Shown: positions 25,731 through 34,912, counted from the stretch's first letter. The stretch: DNA of 64,000 nucleotides from UBA3941 sp002385665 (GCA_050949255.1 JBMNFJ010000017.1:1-64000), one strand, 5' to 3'. Translations and numbers: made by a program. The notes: generated by a model from the letters alone, not told the origin.

Positions 25731-25938
25731 ATAATGGACTATTGATAAGCGAACGACTTCATTGATTTGGCTAAGAAAACTTGGCTTATGGAATGCAGAA
25801 AAGCCGTAGCTTTAAGCAGGACGCTTAAAGCAGCTTCCTTCCGGCAGGACGCCGGATTGGAAGCGATAGGCTTTTCAAATGAAATAAGCCTTAGTTTTCT
25901 CCAAATCGATGTCGGAGGGAGCGATCAATAGCCATTAT
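25731..25938 (+). repeat. Module B, full 208-bp copy 1
   Basis: An imperfect long hairpin: outer arms ATAATGGACTATTGAT and ATCAATAGCCATTAT, then GATTTGG/CCAAATC, then GGCTTAT/ATAAGCC. Two apical hairpins, GCTTTAAGC/GCTTAAAGC and TCCGGC/GCCGGA, both have the loop AGGAC. It differs from the copy at 55746 at only about ten positions. Confidence 0.8.
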
Positions 25939-25950
25939 GTTTAGGATATT

Positions 25951-25988
25951 AAAAAGGGAGGCTCCGACCTTTCGGCCTCCAACCTCCC
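25951..25988 (-). terminator. Terminator of ftsH
   Basis: Minus strand: GGGAGGTTGGAGGCC pairs imperfectly with GGTCGGAGCCTCCC around GAAA, followed by five U. It lies 33 bp past the ftsH stop. Confidence 0.75.
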
Positions 25989-26020
25989 ACCTCTGACTTA
26001 TAAAGAATCTGACTGTTTCC

Positions 26021-27907
26021 TTAAGCACCGGCAAAGATTTCCTCAAACTCCTGCATATCCAGCTTTTCCCTGTCAAGCAGGGCCTGTGCTACCCTGTGAA
26101 GTCCGTCCAAGTGGTCGCTCAGTAGCTGCTCTGCCTTGGAATAGGCGGTCTGGATTATATTCCTGACCTCATTGTCTATGGCCGATGCTATATGCTCACT
26201 ATAGTTTCTATGGGTGCTGAAATCCCTTCCCAGGAAGACCTCTTCATGCTTGCCTCCATAGGTTATGGGCCCAAGGTTTTCGCTCATGCCGTACTCGGTA
26301 ACCATCTTTCTGGCCATATTGCTGGCCCTTTCGATATCGTTGGATGCCCCTGTGCTTATATCGTTGAGGACCAGGGCTTCAGCCACCCTTCCTCCGAGGA
26401 GCTGGGTTATATCATCCAGCATCTCCGACTTGGAGACATAGTATTTATCCTGCTCGGGAAGGGTTAGGGTGTAGCCCCCTGCCATTCCCCTGGGGATAAT
26501 GGATATCTCGTGAACCGGGTCTGCATTGGGTAACAGCTTTGCCACTACGGCATGGCCGGCCTCATGGTAGGCCACCAACTTCTTATCCTTTTCGGTTATG
26601 ACGCGGCTCCGCTTTTCAGGACCGGCAATAACCCTGGTAATGGCCTCCTCAAGATCCTGCATCTCAATTTCCCTGCCGGATCTTCTGGCCACCAGGATGG
26701 CGGCTTCATTCATCATATTCTCGATATCGGCACCGGTAAAACCGGGAGTCCTCTTGGCCAATACCTTTATATCGACTTCAGGGGAAAGGGGTTTTCCACG
26801 GGCATGGACCTTGATGATCTCCTCCCTGCCCTTGACGTCGGGTACCCCTACCAATACCCTTCTGTCAAACCTTCCCGGCCTTAAGAGGGCCGGATCCAAT
26901 ATATCTGGCCTGTTGGTAGCAGCCAGGATGATGATTCCCTCATTATCGGAAAAACCGTCCATCTCAACCAGGAGCTGGTTCAGGGTCTGCTCCCTTTCGT
27001 CGTGTCCGCCGCCCAGGCCTGCACCTCTGTGCCTGCCCACGGCATCTATCTCGTCAATGAAGACTATACAGGGGGAGTTCTTCTTGGCCTGGTCGAACAG
27101 ATCCCGGACCCTGGAAGCCCCCACACCTACAAACATTTCTACGAAATCCGAACCGCTGATGGTGAAAAAGGGTACACCCGCTTCACCGGCCACAGCTCTG
27201 GCCAACAGGGTTTTCCCCGTACCGGGAGGCCCTACCAACAATACCCCTTTGGGTATACGGGCACCCAGCTCAATATATTTCCTGGGATTCTTTAGAAAAT
27301 CCACGATCTCTCTAAGCTCTTCCTTCTCTTCATCGGCTCCCGCAACATCGCGGAAAGTCGTCCGCCTCTTACTGTCCGTATGGACCTTTGCACGACTCTT
27401 GCCAAAGGTCATGACGCGGTTGCCCCCTCCGCCCCCCTGGGTCTGCTGCATAAAGAAAAACCAGAAAAGGCCGAACAGTATTATAACGATACCAAAGGGT
27501 AAGAGGTTTAACCACCATGGCGCCTCCGGTGGTGGCTGGACATCAATGGTAAAAGAAAAGTCACTGGCTGTAATATCCTCAACAGGTCTGCCTGTTTTCT
27601 TAGCCTCTATCTTCTTTATATCTTCATAAAAGGATTCCCTGGTGATAATCCTGGATCTAAAGTCATATTTTCCACCGGATAAAAAATCTTTTTCCTTAAT
27701 ATATGAACCCCTATAAAGACCGATAACAGTTGTCTCTATGGTTTGTATTCTTTCTACCTTGTTTGCTTCGATTGCTTCCAATAGCTCCGGATATGAGATT
27801 TCCTCTTTAGTAGCAGCCGTATCCCCCAAGGTGGATACGATAAAAATAATCACGAGCAATAGCAATAAATAAAATCCCGGGCCCCGCAAGAACTTCTTCA
27901 ATATCAA
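26021..27907 (-). CDS. ftsH: ATP-dependent zinc metalloprotease FtsH
   Basis: Membrane-anchored AAA+ protease for quality control of membrane and cytosolic proteins. The 628 residues contain an N-terminal helix (about 9-25), an extracytoplasmic domain, a second helix near 125-145 (WLNLLPFGIVIILFGLFWFFF), the P-loop GPPGTGKT at about 226, the second region of homology, and the zinc site HEAGH at about 444. Standard length. It follows hpt and tilS as in B. subtilis and ends in a terminator. Confidence 0.98.
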   Translation of the reverse strand: MILKKFLRGPGFYLLLLLVIIFIVSTLGDTAATKEEISYPELLEAIEANKVERIQTIETTVIGLYRGSYIKEKDFLSGGKYDFRSRIITRESFYEDIKKIEAKKTGRPVEDITASDFSFTIDVQPPPEAPWWLNLLPFGIVIILFGLFWFFFMQQTQGGGGGNRVMTFGKSRAKVHTDSKRRTTFRDVAGADEEKEELREIVDFLKNPRKYIELGARIPKGVLLVGPPGTGKTLLARAVAGEAGVPFFTISGSDFVEMFVGVGASRVRDLFDQAKKNSPCIVFIDEIDAVGRHRGAGLGGGHDEREQTLNQLLVEMDGFSDNEGIIILAATNRPDILDPALLRPGRFDRRVLVGVPDVKGREEIIKVHARGKPLSPEVDIKVLAKRTPGFTGADIENMMNEAAILVARRSGREIEMQDLEEAITRVIAGPEKRSRVITEKDKKLVAYHEAGHAVVAKLLPNADPVHEISIIPRGMAGGYTLTLPEQDKYYVSKSEMLDDITQLLGGRVAEALVLNDISTGASNDIERASNMARKMVTEYGMSENLGPITYGGKHEEVFLGRDFSTHRNYSEHIASAIDNEVRNIIQTAYSKAEQLLSDHLDGLHRVAQALLDREKLDMQEFEEIFAGA

Positions 27908-28030
27908 CCCTCCTTCAGTGAGTTGTCTTATTCATCCCAAACGATGACATTTCACCGCATTGTAACATTGTAACATACCTAATACCTAAAATCAATGAAC
28001 CTGCAAAGAATTTACAGTCATCTTTTGGGC

Positions 28031-28570
28031 TTATACCTCAGGCAGGTTTTTCTCGTCCAGAACCGATACATAGGGCAGGTTCCTGTATTTTTGTGCATAG
28101 TCCAGGCCATAACCCACCACAAACTCATCCGGGATCTCAAAGCCTATATAATCAACGGTTACATCCACCTTTCGTCTGGCCGGCTTATCCAGGAAGGAGC
28201 AAATCTTAACGCTTCTTGGGCCCCTGGATTTTAAATAGTCCGTCAGGTAATGAAGGGTGAGCCCGGTATCTACTATATCCTCAACTACCAGGACATCCTT
28301 TCCTTCGATATCCTCATCCAGATCCTTCATGATCCTGACTACCCCCGAGGACTTGGTGGACATGCCATAGCTGGATACCGCCATAAAGTCCATGGTAAGG
28401 GGGAGCTTGATCTCTTTGACCAGGTCTGCCATGAAGGCTACACCGCCCCTTAGAATACAGACCACCAGAAGGTTCTTGTCCCGGTAATCCTCGGTTATCT
28501 GTGCCCCCAATTCTGCTACCCTTTGCTTGATTCTTTCCTCATCGATTAATACTTTTCCTACTATCTCCAC
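28031..28570 (-). CDS. hpt: Hypoxanthine phosphoribosyltransferase
   Basis: Salvages hypoxanthine or guanine using PRPP. The 179 residues contain CILRGGVAFMADLV and the PRPP-binding loop VLVVEDIVDTGLTL near residue 100, and end with DEFVVGYGLDYAQKYRNLPYVSVL, which is diagnostic for Hpt. In the tilS-hpt-ftsH group, where TilS and Hpt are often co-expressed. Own start with GGTGGTG upstream. Confidence 0.97.
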   Translation of the reverse strand: MEIVGKVLIDEERIKQRVAELGAQITEDYRDKNLLVVCILRGGVAFMADLVKEIKLPLTMDFMAVSSYGMSTKSSGVVRIMKDLDEDIEGKDVLVVEDIVDTGLTLHYLTDYLKSRGPRSVKICSFLDKPARRKVDVTVDYIGFEIPDEFVVGYGLDYAQKYRNLPYVSVLDEKNLPEV

Positions 28571-28718
28571 TATTACACCACCTGTTCCGAATTTTAGCGG
28601 TCAGAAGATCCAGAGGGTCTCCCAGCCGCCAGTATTAAATATGTTATAACAAAAAAATACTAAAATTACCATCATAATTCTACTATTATATTTTTTATAT
28701 CTTTTATATATTGGGAGA

Positions 28719-30107
28719 TTAATCCTCCCTTATCTCCATTTTCAGCAGCCGCTTGGTCTTATGGGTCACCTTGTAATCCTCGCTCATCTGATAGCCCACA
28801 ACCCATACAATATTGTTCCTGTCTACAACCAAAGGTATACTATACCTTTTATGGCGGGGAACCTTTCTGTCGATAAAAAAGTCCTTTAACTTTTTGGTAC
28901 CCCTCATGCCAAGGGGCTTAAAACGGTCCCCGTCCCTGCGGTTTCTAACATACAGCTCACTCTTTACACGGTCTGCATCAATATAGATACACTCATTACC
29001 CCCATTTAAAACCCCTAAATCTGTCAATTCTTCCAGGGTAATCGACATGTTTAGCTGGGGAATCGGGGTCGTCCCCGGAATCTTTAACCTGTATTCAAAA
29101 TCCGACACCGGCAGGTCCTCTGCCGAATCATCCCTATATAGTATAAGATCCTCATAATCCTTTCGCGCCCTGATATTTTCCGGCAAATCCAGTGTGGAGC
29201 CGACCTGGGAGTTCTTAACAAGGTCTAAAATCCCATCTATATGTATATGATGGATATCTACCAGGTTTTTCTTAAGCTGTAAAAAGCCCTCTCGAAGAAG
29301 CCTTCTCCTGATTGCATCGGGGTATTGGTCAAGGTCCCGAAGGCCAAAGGCTACCTCATTCTCCTTAAGCCTGGCAACCCGGTCAAAGACATCCCTGGAA
29401 TAATCCCTTAAAAAGGCTTCGTCTTCCCTTAAAATGTCCCCCATCCTGGTCAGGCTGGCGGAAAAGCTTGGGTTAAAATGCTCCTCTATCATGGGGATTA
29501 CCATATGCCTGACCCTGTTTCTGGTGTAGATTGTTTCCTCGTTGGTGTGATCGTGCCTGTACCCAATGCCTTCCCTGTGGCAATAGGCTTCAATCTCCCG
29601 CCTTGAAACTTCCAGGAGGGGCCTTATAATTATGCCATCCCTGACGGGTTCCATACCCGACAGTCCTGCCAGGCCCGATCCTCGTATTATATTAAATAGG
29701 ATGGTTTCAACCTGGTCATCCCTATGGTGGCCCAGAGCAATCTTATGCCCCTTTACCCTTTGCCTTACTTCTTCGAAGAATTCGTGCCTGACCTTCCGTC
29801 CGGCCTGCTCCTCCGACAGACTCCACTCCTTGGCCAGCCTTGGTATGGAGGCCTCCTTCAGAAAAAAATCAAGCCCCCATTCCGTTGCCATGGTCTCAAC
29901 GAAGAGGGCATCTTCTTTGGCTGCCTCGCCTCTGATACCGTGATCTACATGGGCCACATAAAGGTCCACAGGAATATATTCTCGTATTCTGCACAGGAGA
30001 TGGAGAAGGGCCATGGAATCGGCACCGCCGGATACCCCTACAACCACCCCGTCGCCGGGTTCTAGCATATTGTGTTTTTGAATATATTCATAAACTCTGT
30101 TAAACAT
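28719..30107 (-). CDS. tilS: tRNA(Ile)-lysidine synthase
   Basis: Converts C34 of tRNA-Ile2 to lysidine so that it reads AUA; essential. N-type ATP pyrophosphatase with P-loop SGGADS at residues 26-31, followed by HVDHGIRG and GHHRDDQVETILFNIIRGSGLAGLSGM. The C-terminal lysidine synthase domain ends with RDGDRFKPLGMRGTKKLKDFFIDRKVP, typical. Length 462 is normal for Firmicutes. Located between spoIIE and hpt. Confidence 0.97.
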   Translation of the reverse strand: MFNRVYEYIQKHNMLEPGDGVVVGVSGGADSMALLHLLCRIREYIPVDLYVAHVDHGIRGEAAKEDALFVETMATEWGLDFFLKEASIPRLAKEWSLSEEQAGRKVRHEFFEEVRQRVKGHKIALGHHRDDQVETILFNIIRGSGLAGLSGMEPVRDGIIIRPLLEVSRREIEAYCHREGIGYRHDHTNEETIYTRNRVRHMVIPMIEEHFNPSFSASLTRMGDILREDEAFLRDYSRDVFDRVARLKENEVAFGLRDLDQYPDAIRRRLLREGFLQLKKNLVDIHHIHIDGILDLVKNSQVGSTLDLPENIRARKDYEDLILYRDDSAEDLPVSDFEYRLKIPGTTPIPQLNMSITLEELTDLGVLNGGNECIYIDADRVKSELYVRNRRDGDRFKPLGMRGTKKLKDFFIDRKVPRHKRYSIPLVVDRNNIVWVVGYQMSEDYKVTHKTKRLLKMEIRED

Positions 30108-30178
30108 TCTTTCAGCTCCGAATTTGGCTTACCTTATTTTATTATCTTTCCGGCTATATTTCAAGAGTAATAATTTCC

Positions 30179-30291
30179 GGGAATCTGCCTCCACAAATCC
30201 ATCCTCCTTAGTAGCAATTCTATAAAACCTGACTACTTTTATATTTAATAGCTAAATCAATAAAGTGAAGGAGCAATCAACAGCCATAATA
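30179..30291 (+). repeat. Repeat A right-end fragment and degenerate module B end
   Basis: GGGAATCTGCCTCCAC followed by AAATCCATCCTCC and TTAGTAGC (30179-30215) is the right end of repeat A with no left half. Further right, GAAGGAGCAATCAACAGCC (30267) resembles the module B right end. Together they occupy most of the 284-bp gap between spoIIE and tilS, an old decayed copy. Confidence 0.6.
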
Positions 30292-30391
30292 ATTATTGAT
30301 ACAGAAACTATTTCAGTTAGCCTTATGTTATGCAAATTGATAAATTAGCTTCGTTGTTAGAAAAAACAGATTTGGATTATAGAGGTAGACA

Positions 30392-32884
30392 TTAGAAGAT
30401 CGACCTCCAGACCCTGGTAGCCATAACGGTCATATCATCCTGGGATATGGGAACGGTATGGGACTTACCGTTCCTGGATCCCTGATCGGGCATTAGGGGG
30501 ATGACACGGTTATCTGCCTTCAGGACGGACTCCAGGATATGGTCCGCCATCTCCTGGGGATTTTTGGTCTCCAGGGAACCGATGATTCCGATGAGCCATT
30601 CCTCCGCCCTGTCTCCCATGGACGAATTGTCCAATACCCCGTCGGTTATCATAATGATCATGTCCTCATCCTGAAGCTTAAGGGTTGTGGTCTCCGGCTG
30701 GATGCTGTCCAATATGCCAATGGGCAGGCTGGAAGCCTTGACCACCTCCACCCTGTCGTTCCGCTTGATATAGGTTGGGACCGCCCCTATCTTTACAAAA
30801 TCCGCCTTCCCCGATACCAGGTCCAGAAGACACAGATCCGCCGTTGCAAATATTTCATCCTGGGACCTTAGCAGAAGGGTGGAGTTTATGCTGCGGATGG
30901 TGGTCTTTAAATCGAATCCCGCTTCCAGGAAGTTTTCAAGGAGGGATATGGCTACCTGGCTTTCCTCCCTGGCCTTATGGCCTATCCCCATACCGTCGCT
31001 GAGGGCCAGCATATACTTCCCATGGGCCAGAGCATTAAAGGAATAGCTGTCCCCGGAGACTTCACCGGATTTGCCCGGCTTTCTGGCCACCCCGGTGCTG
31101 ACTTGAAATTCCTCGGCCTCCAGCAGCCTCAATACGCATTCATCCCTGCCCATGGCAGTACAGGTGGATTGATTGGCAGTCATCCTCCTGCCCAGAGCCC
31201 TGCTGACTATGGATTCCACCTTACGGGTACATTCCCGGCGCCCGTTGCAGGACTTCTTATGGATGTTTACCTCAACGCTGCCGCCGGGTTTTTCCATGAC
31301 CAATACCTCCCTGGCCCGGATGCCGGCCTTGTCCAGTTCTATGGAGATGGTCTCTTCCAGATCCTTGTTGAAGCTTATCTTCATATTGAGTTCCCTGGCC
31401 AATTGCCCTACTACGCCGGATACGCCGTCCAGCTGTTGGGCAACCAGTTGTCTGCACTCGTCTATCCTGGCCTTCCATTTCAGGTTGGACTTATACAGGC
31501 CGTAGACCCGCTCAATAGAGCTGATAAGCCTATCTCCATGGATGCAGCTCTTGTACAGATCGCTCCTTAAATTGATCCCTTCCAGGGTACCCATGGATTC
31601 TATGGTATCGATAATATCAAACATGCTGTTATAGGTCCTGGTGAAGTTTCTCTCCCAACAGCTTCCGTACAGGGGGCAGGCACTACATACCTGATCGGAT
31701 ATTATGTCCAGGAGCCTGGCGATATCGTCCTGTCCCCTTAAGGCACTGTTGGAGATTTGTCCAAAGGCGGCGGACAGCTCCTTAAAGACCTTGGAGAATT
31801 CACTGAGCCGTCCCACGGTCAGCTCCTGCATCCTGTTTATATAGTACTTTTGTTCCTTATACCTCATAAGGCTGTAATCTACAAACTGGCGCAACAGATC
31901 GAGAAACCTGTTGGGAATGGCCATCAAGAGTCCCGTACTCACCAGGATCTCCCGAAAGGACAGGATGGTAATGGAAGAGCCGCTAACGTAAAAGGCCATA
32001 AAGGCATTGGACAGAAGAAATGTAAGGCCGGTGAAGCTCTTGCCCAGCTCCCTGAAGGTGCCGGCCATGAGGCCGCATACTCCAAGTCCGGCTATGAGGA
32101 GAGGATCGGGACCTGTCGCCATGGTTAGTACCAGGCCCATAAGGATGCCCATGGCGGCGCCGACGCCGACCCCGCCAATATGGGCAGCCAGGATTATAAA
32201 AAAGACCGAAAGTATATTTCTTAGGGACATGGAAATAAATCTTATGTCCCATATTCCCGCTATAAGAAGGGCTGCAAAGAGCCCTATGGAAATCATCTCT
32301 TCGTTGGAGAGGATCCGCCTCTTGTTTACGTCCAGGATGACCGATAACACGTTTTCAAAGACATAGACCAGGGCCAGGGTTATAGCCCCTTCCAGGCTGG
32401 CCAGAATATAGTCGTAGAGCAGAATGCCTCCGGGGCTCAGGCTCCTGTATATCAGGTTTGCAGAAAATACCGCTATTGCAGTGATAGCGGCCAGGAGAAA
32501 TTTTTTACGTCCAAGTCGGATCATATCAAAGATGTTTAGGGTAAGGAACACCAGTCCCATTGCCCCAAGGTATTTAAATATGTAGCCCCCTACATGTACA
32601 CTTAGCATGCCTCCCAATATGGCTGCAAAACCTATAAGGCTACCCTGCCGCCTGTACAGCATGGCGGCAAAGAGGGCTGTGCCAAAGGGGGCAATATCCT
32701 TGAATATAAAGGTTCGCCCTATAAAAAAGCACAGGGTCGAAATAATAGCCAGATTCAGCACCTGAATATATCTTTCCCTCAGCCTTCTGTTCCTTTCGTC
32801 ATTCAGAGCACCCCTTTTAGACCTATCATGAGCCTCCATAACCAAAGGATTGACCTCAAAATAGGTATATCCCTGTTTTTTCAT
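30392..32884 (-). CDS. spoIIE: Stage II sporulation protein E (PP2C phosphatase)
   Basis: Septum-associated serine phosphatase that dephosphorylates SpoIIAA to activate sigmaF in the forespore. The 830 residues start with a cytoplasmic tail, then about ten membrane helices (roughly residues 45-330), a central region with a cysteine pair (CSACPLYGSC near 405), and the C-terminal PP2C domain with SDGMGIGHKAREES near 635 and ITDGVLDN near 750. Close to the 827 residues of B. subtilis. It has a 21-bp-spaced promoter upstream and follows the tRNA cluster, as in Bacillus. Confidence 0.97.
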   Translation of the reverse strand: MKKQGYTYFEVNPLVMEAHDRSKRGALNDERNRRLRERYIQVLNLAIISTLCFFIGRTFIFKDIAPFGTALFAAMLYRRQGSLIGFAAILGGMLSVHVGGYIFKYLGAMGLVFLTLNIFDMIRLGRKKFLLAAITAIAVFSANLIYRSLSPGGILLYDYILASLEGAITLALVYVFENVLSVILDVNKRRILSNEEMISIGLFAALLIAGIWDIRFISMSLRNILSVFFIILAAHIGGVGVGAAMGILMGLVLTMATGPDPLLIAGLGVCGLMAGTFRELGKSFTGLTFLLSNAFMAFYVSGSSITILSFREILVSTGLLMAIPNRFLDLLRQFVDYSLMRYKEQKYYINRMQELTVGRLSEFSKVFKELSAAFGQISNSALRGQDDIARLLDIISDQVCSACPLYGSCWERNFTRTYNSMFDIIDTIESMGTLEGINLRSDLYKSCIHGDRLISSIERVYGLYKSNLKWKARIDECRQLVAQQLDGVSGVVGQLARELNMKISFNKDLEETISIELDKAGIRAREVLVMEKPGGSVEVNIHKKSCNGRRECTRKVESIVSRALGRRMTANQSTCTAMGRDECVLRLLEAEEFQVSTGVARKPGKSGEVSGDSYSFNALAHGKYMLALSDGMGIGHKAREESQVAISLLENFLEAGFDLKTTIRSINSTLLLRSQDEIFATADLCLLDLVSGKADFVKIGAVPTYIKRNDRVEVVKASSLPIGILDSIQPETTTLKLQDEDMIIMITDGVLDNSSMGDRAEEWLIGIIGSLETKNPQEMADHILESVLKADNRVIPLMPDQGSRNGKSHTVPISQDDMTVMATRVWRSIF

Positions 32885-32930
32885 TTAGTTCACCACCGGG
32901 TCGCATTGTATTTTGCCTGCAGGTGAAAGT

Positions 32931-32963
32931 ATTATAACAGAGATGAGGTAAATTATTTGTCAA
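32931..32963 (-). promoter_or_regulatory. spoIIE promoter with 21-bp spacing, probably Spo0A-activated
   Basis: Minus strand: TTGACA at 32958-32963 and TATAAT at 32931-32936, both perfect, 21 bp apart instead of 17. The B. subtilis spoIIE and spoIIG promoters have this kind of long spacing and need Spo0A-P. TGACAAA overlaps the -35, one base off the 0A box TGNCGAA, and TTGTCGC (plus-strand 32991-32997) lies about 30 bp upstream. Confidence 0.75.
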
Positions 32964-33122
32964 TATAGAAAGGCCTGTCCAAAAAACATTGCGACAAAAA
33001 ACCAGATACAGATATAGAAAACAATTAATTCCCAGACCCTTTTTAAAAGGATTTGGTGTAGTCTGAGGATTTTGCCTGCCAGAGTTAAGAATAATGTTGA
33101 ATTCCTTGGCTATCCAGTAAAT

Positions 33123-33160
33123 AAAAAAAGGGAGTAGAAAACAAATTTTCTACTTCCCTT
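33123..33160 (-). terminator. Terminator of the tRNA cluster
   Basis: Minus strand: AAGGGAAGTAGAAAA and TTTTCTACTCCCTT pair around a four-base loop with a single bulge, then a U-run. It lies just 5 bp past the tRNA-Val 3' end. Confidence 0.9.
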
Positions 33161-33164
33161 TGAG

Positions 33165-33240
33165 TGGTGGGCACAACAGGGCTCGAACCTGTGACCCCCT
33201 GCTTGTAAGGCAGGTGCTCTCCCAGCTGAGCTATGCGCCC
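33165..33240 (-). tRNA. tRNA-Val (anticodon UAC)
   Basis: A 76-nt cloverleaf with encoded CCA. The acceptor GGGCGCA pairs with TGTGCCC (one G-U). The anticodon stem CCTGC/GCAGG holds the loop CTTACAA, anticodon TAC. The T-loop GGTTCGAGCC is standard. Third in the cluster. Confidence 0.97.
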
Positions 33241-33246
33241 ACGAGA

Positions 33247-33323
33247 TGGTAGCGGCGAACGGATTTGAACCGCTGACACTTCGGGTATGAACCGAATGCT
33301 CTTGCCAACTGAGCTACGCCGCC
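33247..33323 (-). tRNA. tRNA-Met, elongator (anticodon CAU)
   Basis: A 77-nt cloverleaf with encoded CCA. The acceptor GGCGGCG pairs with CGCCGCT, so position 1-72 is a G-U pair rather than the initiator C-A mismatch. Anticodon stem TTCGG/CCGAA, loop TTCATAC. T-loop GGTTCAAATCC. Six bases separate it from tRNA-Val. Confidence 0.95.
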
Positions 33324-33328
33324 ATAAA

Positions 33329-33405
<77 letters not shown>

Positions 33406-33443
33406 ACGATAAATATTAAAGCCGCTTGATGACGGCAAATGTA

Positions 33444-33472
33444 ATTGTATAATAGATCGGCATATATGTCAA
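33444..33472 (-). promoter_or_regulatory. SigmaA promoter of the tRNA cluster
   Basis: Minus strand: -35 TTGACA (33467-33472) and -10 TACAAT (33444-33449) with 17-bp spacing. The -10 lies about 38 bp before the fMet 5' end. Confidence 0.85.
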
Positions 33473-33584
33473 GGCCTTTTTTTAAAGTTTTTTGAAGAGG
33501 TTTATTATACCTGAAACATGAGAAACGCATCCATATACATGAATGCGTTTTGATTGCTTTGATGATTCGGATACTCTCTTAATG

Positions 33585-33938
33585 CTATCTACCCCTCCAG
33601 GACCCCCTACCTCTCTTATTATCTCGATTTTTGATATCCGCCAATCGCTCCTCACTATCCTTTAAAAACTGAGCCAACCGGTCCTCAAAGGGGATCATGC
33701 TCTCCGCCTCTGCCCTTCGAATTGATAATCCTATCTTACCGTTGTCCTCGATGGATAGTACCTTTACCCTCACCCTGTCATTTTGCTTGAGATAATCACG
33801 GATGTCCTTTACGTATGCATCGGCTACCTCGGATATGTGTACCATACCCCTTTCGCCACCCGGGAGATCAATAAAGGCGCCAAAATTTGTAATACCTGAA
33901 ACCGTTCCCTCCAGAATTTGTCCTACCTTAACTGGCAT
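33585..33938 (-). CDS. S1-domain RNA-binding protein (YabR-like)
   Basis: A 117-residue protein with one S1 domain at the N-terminus: VGQILEGTVSGITNFGAFIDL then GMVHISEVADAYVKDI and the strand RVRVKVLSIEDNGKIGLSIRR. The C-terminus is charged and ends in an arginine/glycine-rich tail. Probably RNA- or ribosome-associated; B. subtilis YabR is not well characterised. It lies between divIC and the tRNAs, as in Bacillus. The palindrome GAAACGCAT/ATGCGTTTT at about 33521-33551 downstream may end the transcript. Confidence 0.93.
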   Translation of the reverse strand: MPVKVGQILEGTVSGITNFGAFIDLPGGERGMVHISEVADAYVKDIRDYLKQNDRVRVKVLSIEDNGKIGLSIRRAEAESMIPFEDRLAQFLKDSEERLADIKNRDNKRGRGSWRGR

Positions 33939-33969
33939 AAAACAAGGGTTCCTCCTCTAATTATATTTA

Positions 33970-34254
33970 TTATTTTTTTTCGATGAAAATAATTTCACCT
34001 TTTTTTACCCAACCTAAACGCTCTCTGGCAACCTTTTCGATGTATTCCTCGCTCTCGGTAAATTGGATTAGCCGCTCCAGCTCAGCATTGGTATCTTCTG
34101 TCTGGGCTATCTGTTCCCTAAGACCTTGTATCTCTTCGTTTTGCTGGTTTAATTTGATCTCCTGTTTGAGCAGGCTAAAGCCAAAGTATCCTAATGCAAG
34201 CAATGCTAAAAAGATCTTTAACCTAGGTTTTACAACATATCTTTTCTTCTTCAT
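33970..34254 (-). CDS. divIC: Septum formation initiator DivIC/FtsB family
   Basis: A 94-residue bitopic division protein. A basic N-terminus (MKKKRYVVKPR) is followed by one membrane helix (about 13-30, LKIFLALLALGYFGFSLL), a coiled-coil (about 30-68) and the conserved SEEYIEKVARERLGWVKKGEIIF ending. It acts with FtsL and DivIB in the divisome. The length fits clostridial DivIC. It follows yabQ after about 250 bp in which I see only AT-rich sequence. Confidence 0.93.
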   Translation of the reverse strand: MKKKRYVVKPRLKIFLALLALGYFGFSLLKQEIKLNQQNEEIQGLREQIAQTEDTNAELERLIQFTESEEYIEKVARERLGWVKKGEIIFIEKK

Positions 34255-34501
34255 TGGATTCTACCTCTTAAAAGATATACGCGCGTCTAGACATGGTCTA
34301 TAAATATATAAATAGTTTATTGTTGTATATACTATTCGACAGGGAAAGAAAAAGTCCTCCTTTGTTTTTAAACTTAATTTTATCACCTATGCTAGTTTAT
34401 TACCCTCCTGCCTTATAAAGGTAATTATCTATTGAACTCTTAGCAACCAGCACAACTTGACCAACTTGGAATCATGGCTGTGAAACATCCTTCCCGGCAG
34501 G

Positions 34502-34912
34502 TTATAATTCCAGGTTTTCATCTTTCTTCTTTTTGAACTTTTTTGCCAACCACTTAATGCCCCTGGAAACGGTTCTAAAGGGCCACAGGATGATATTGAC
34601 CAGGATTTCATAGACCTTTACCAATAATTTTACCAACATACCGCCTACGATTAGGGAATACAGTCCCCAACCCATACCCAGTCCAATAAAGGTGTAAAAT
34701 CTAATCTCTCCGCCATTGATCTTAAAGAGCATGGAAAAAGATATGAAGACAGCCAAAACCCAGAAAGAGAGATCCAGGATGGCCACAAACCATCGGCCGG
34801 GCTTTATAATCATCCTAAAAGCCCTATATAAATCATATACTATGCCAAGGAGCATACCCCCATACACCGTGGCCAGGAATATATAAGCCTGGTTGGAAGC
34901 GGTCATGATCAT
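34502..34912 (-). CDS. yabQ: Spore cortex biosynthesis protein YabQ
   Basis: A 136-residue membrane protein with about four hydrophobic segments, needed for spore cortex formation in B. subtilis. The opening (NQAYIFLATVYGGMLLGIVYDLYRAFRMI) is characteristic of the family; the C-terminus is lysine-rich (KWLAKKFKKKK). Begins 12 bp after yabP, so co-transcribed. Slightly shorter than the Bacillus protein. No anomalies. Confidence 0.93.
   Translation of the reverse strand: MIMTASNQAYIFLATVYGGMLLGIVYDLYRAFRMIIKPGRWFVAILDLSFWVLAVFISFSMLFKINGGEIRFYTFIGLGMGWGLYSLIVGGMLVKLLVKVYEILVNIILWPFRTVSRGIKWLAKKFKKKKDENLEL

Larger units (their letters stand above)
25506..25938. mobile_element. Composite repeat element 2, the best-preserved nested copy (433 bp)
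   Basis: Terminal inverted repeats ATAATGGCTATTGATC and GATCAATAGCCATTAT enclose a full repeat A (25560-25701) and a full module B (25731-25938). Module B itself begins with ATAATGGACTATTGAT, so the right end serves both. A partial duplicate of the left end (ATAATGTCTATTGATCG) follows at 25523. It sits between ftsH and recX. No open frame; MITE-like. Confidence 0.75.

Noticed and set aside
26598..27629. 343-codon plus-strand frame opposite ftsH
   Set aside because: It lies wholly antisense to a clear FtsH gene, is serine/proline-rich and matches no family I know.
33085..33279. 64-codon minus-strand open frame
   Set aside because: It reads through tRNA-Val and part of tRNA-Met; its peptide is a translation of tRNA sequence, a common false protein.
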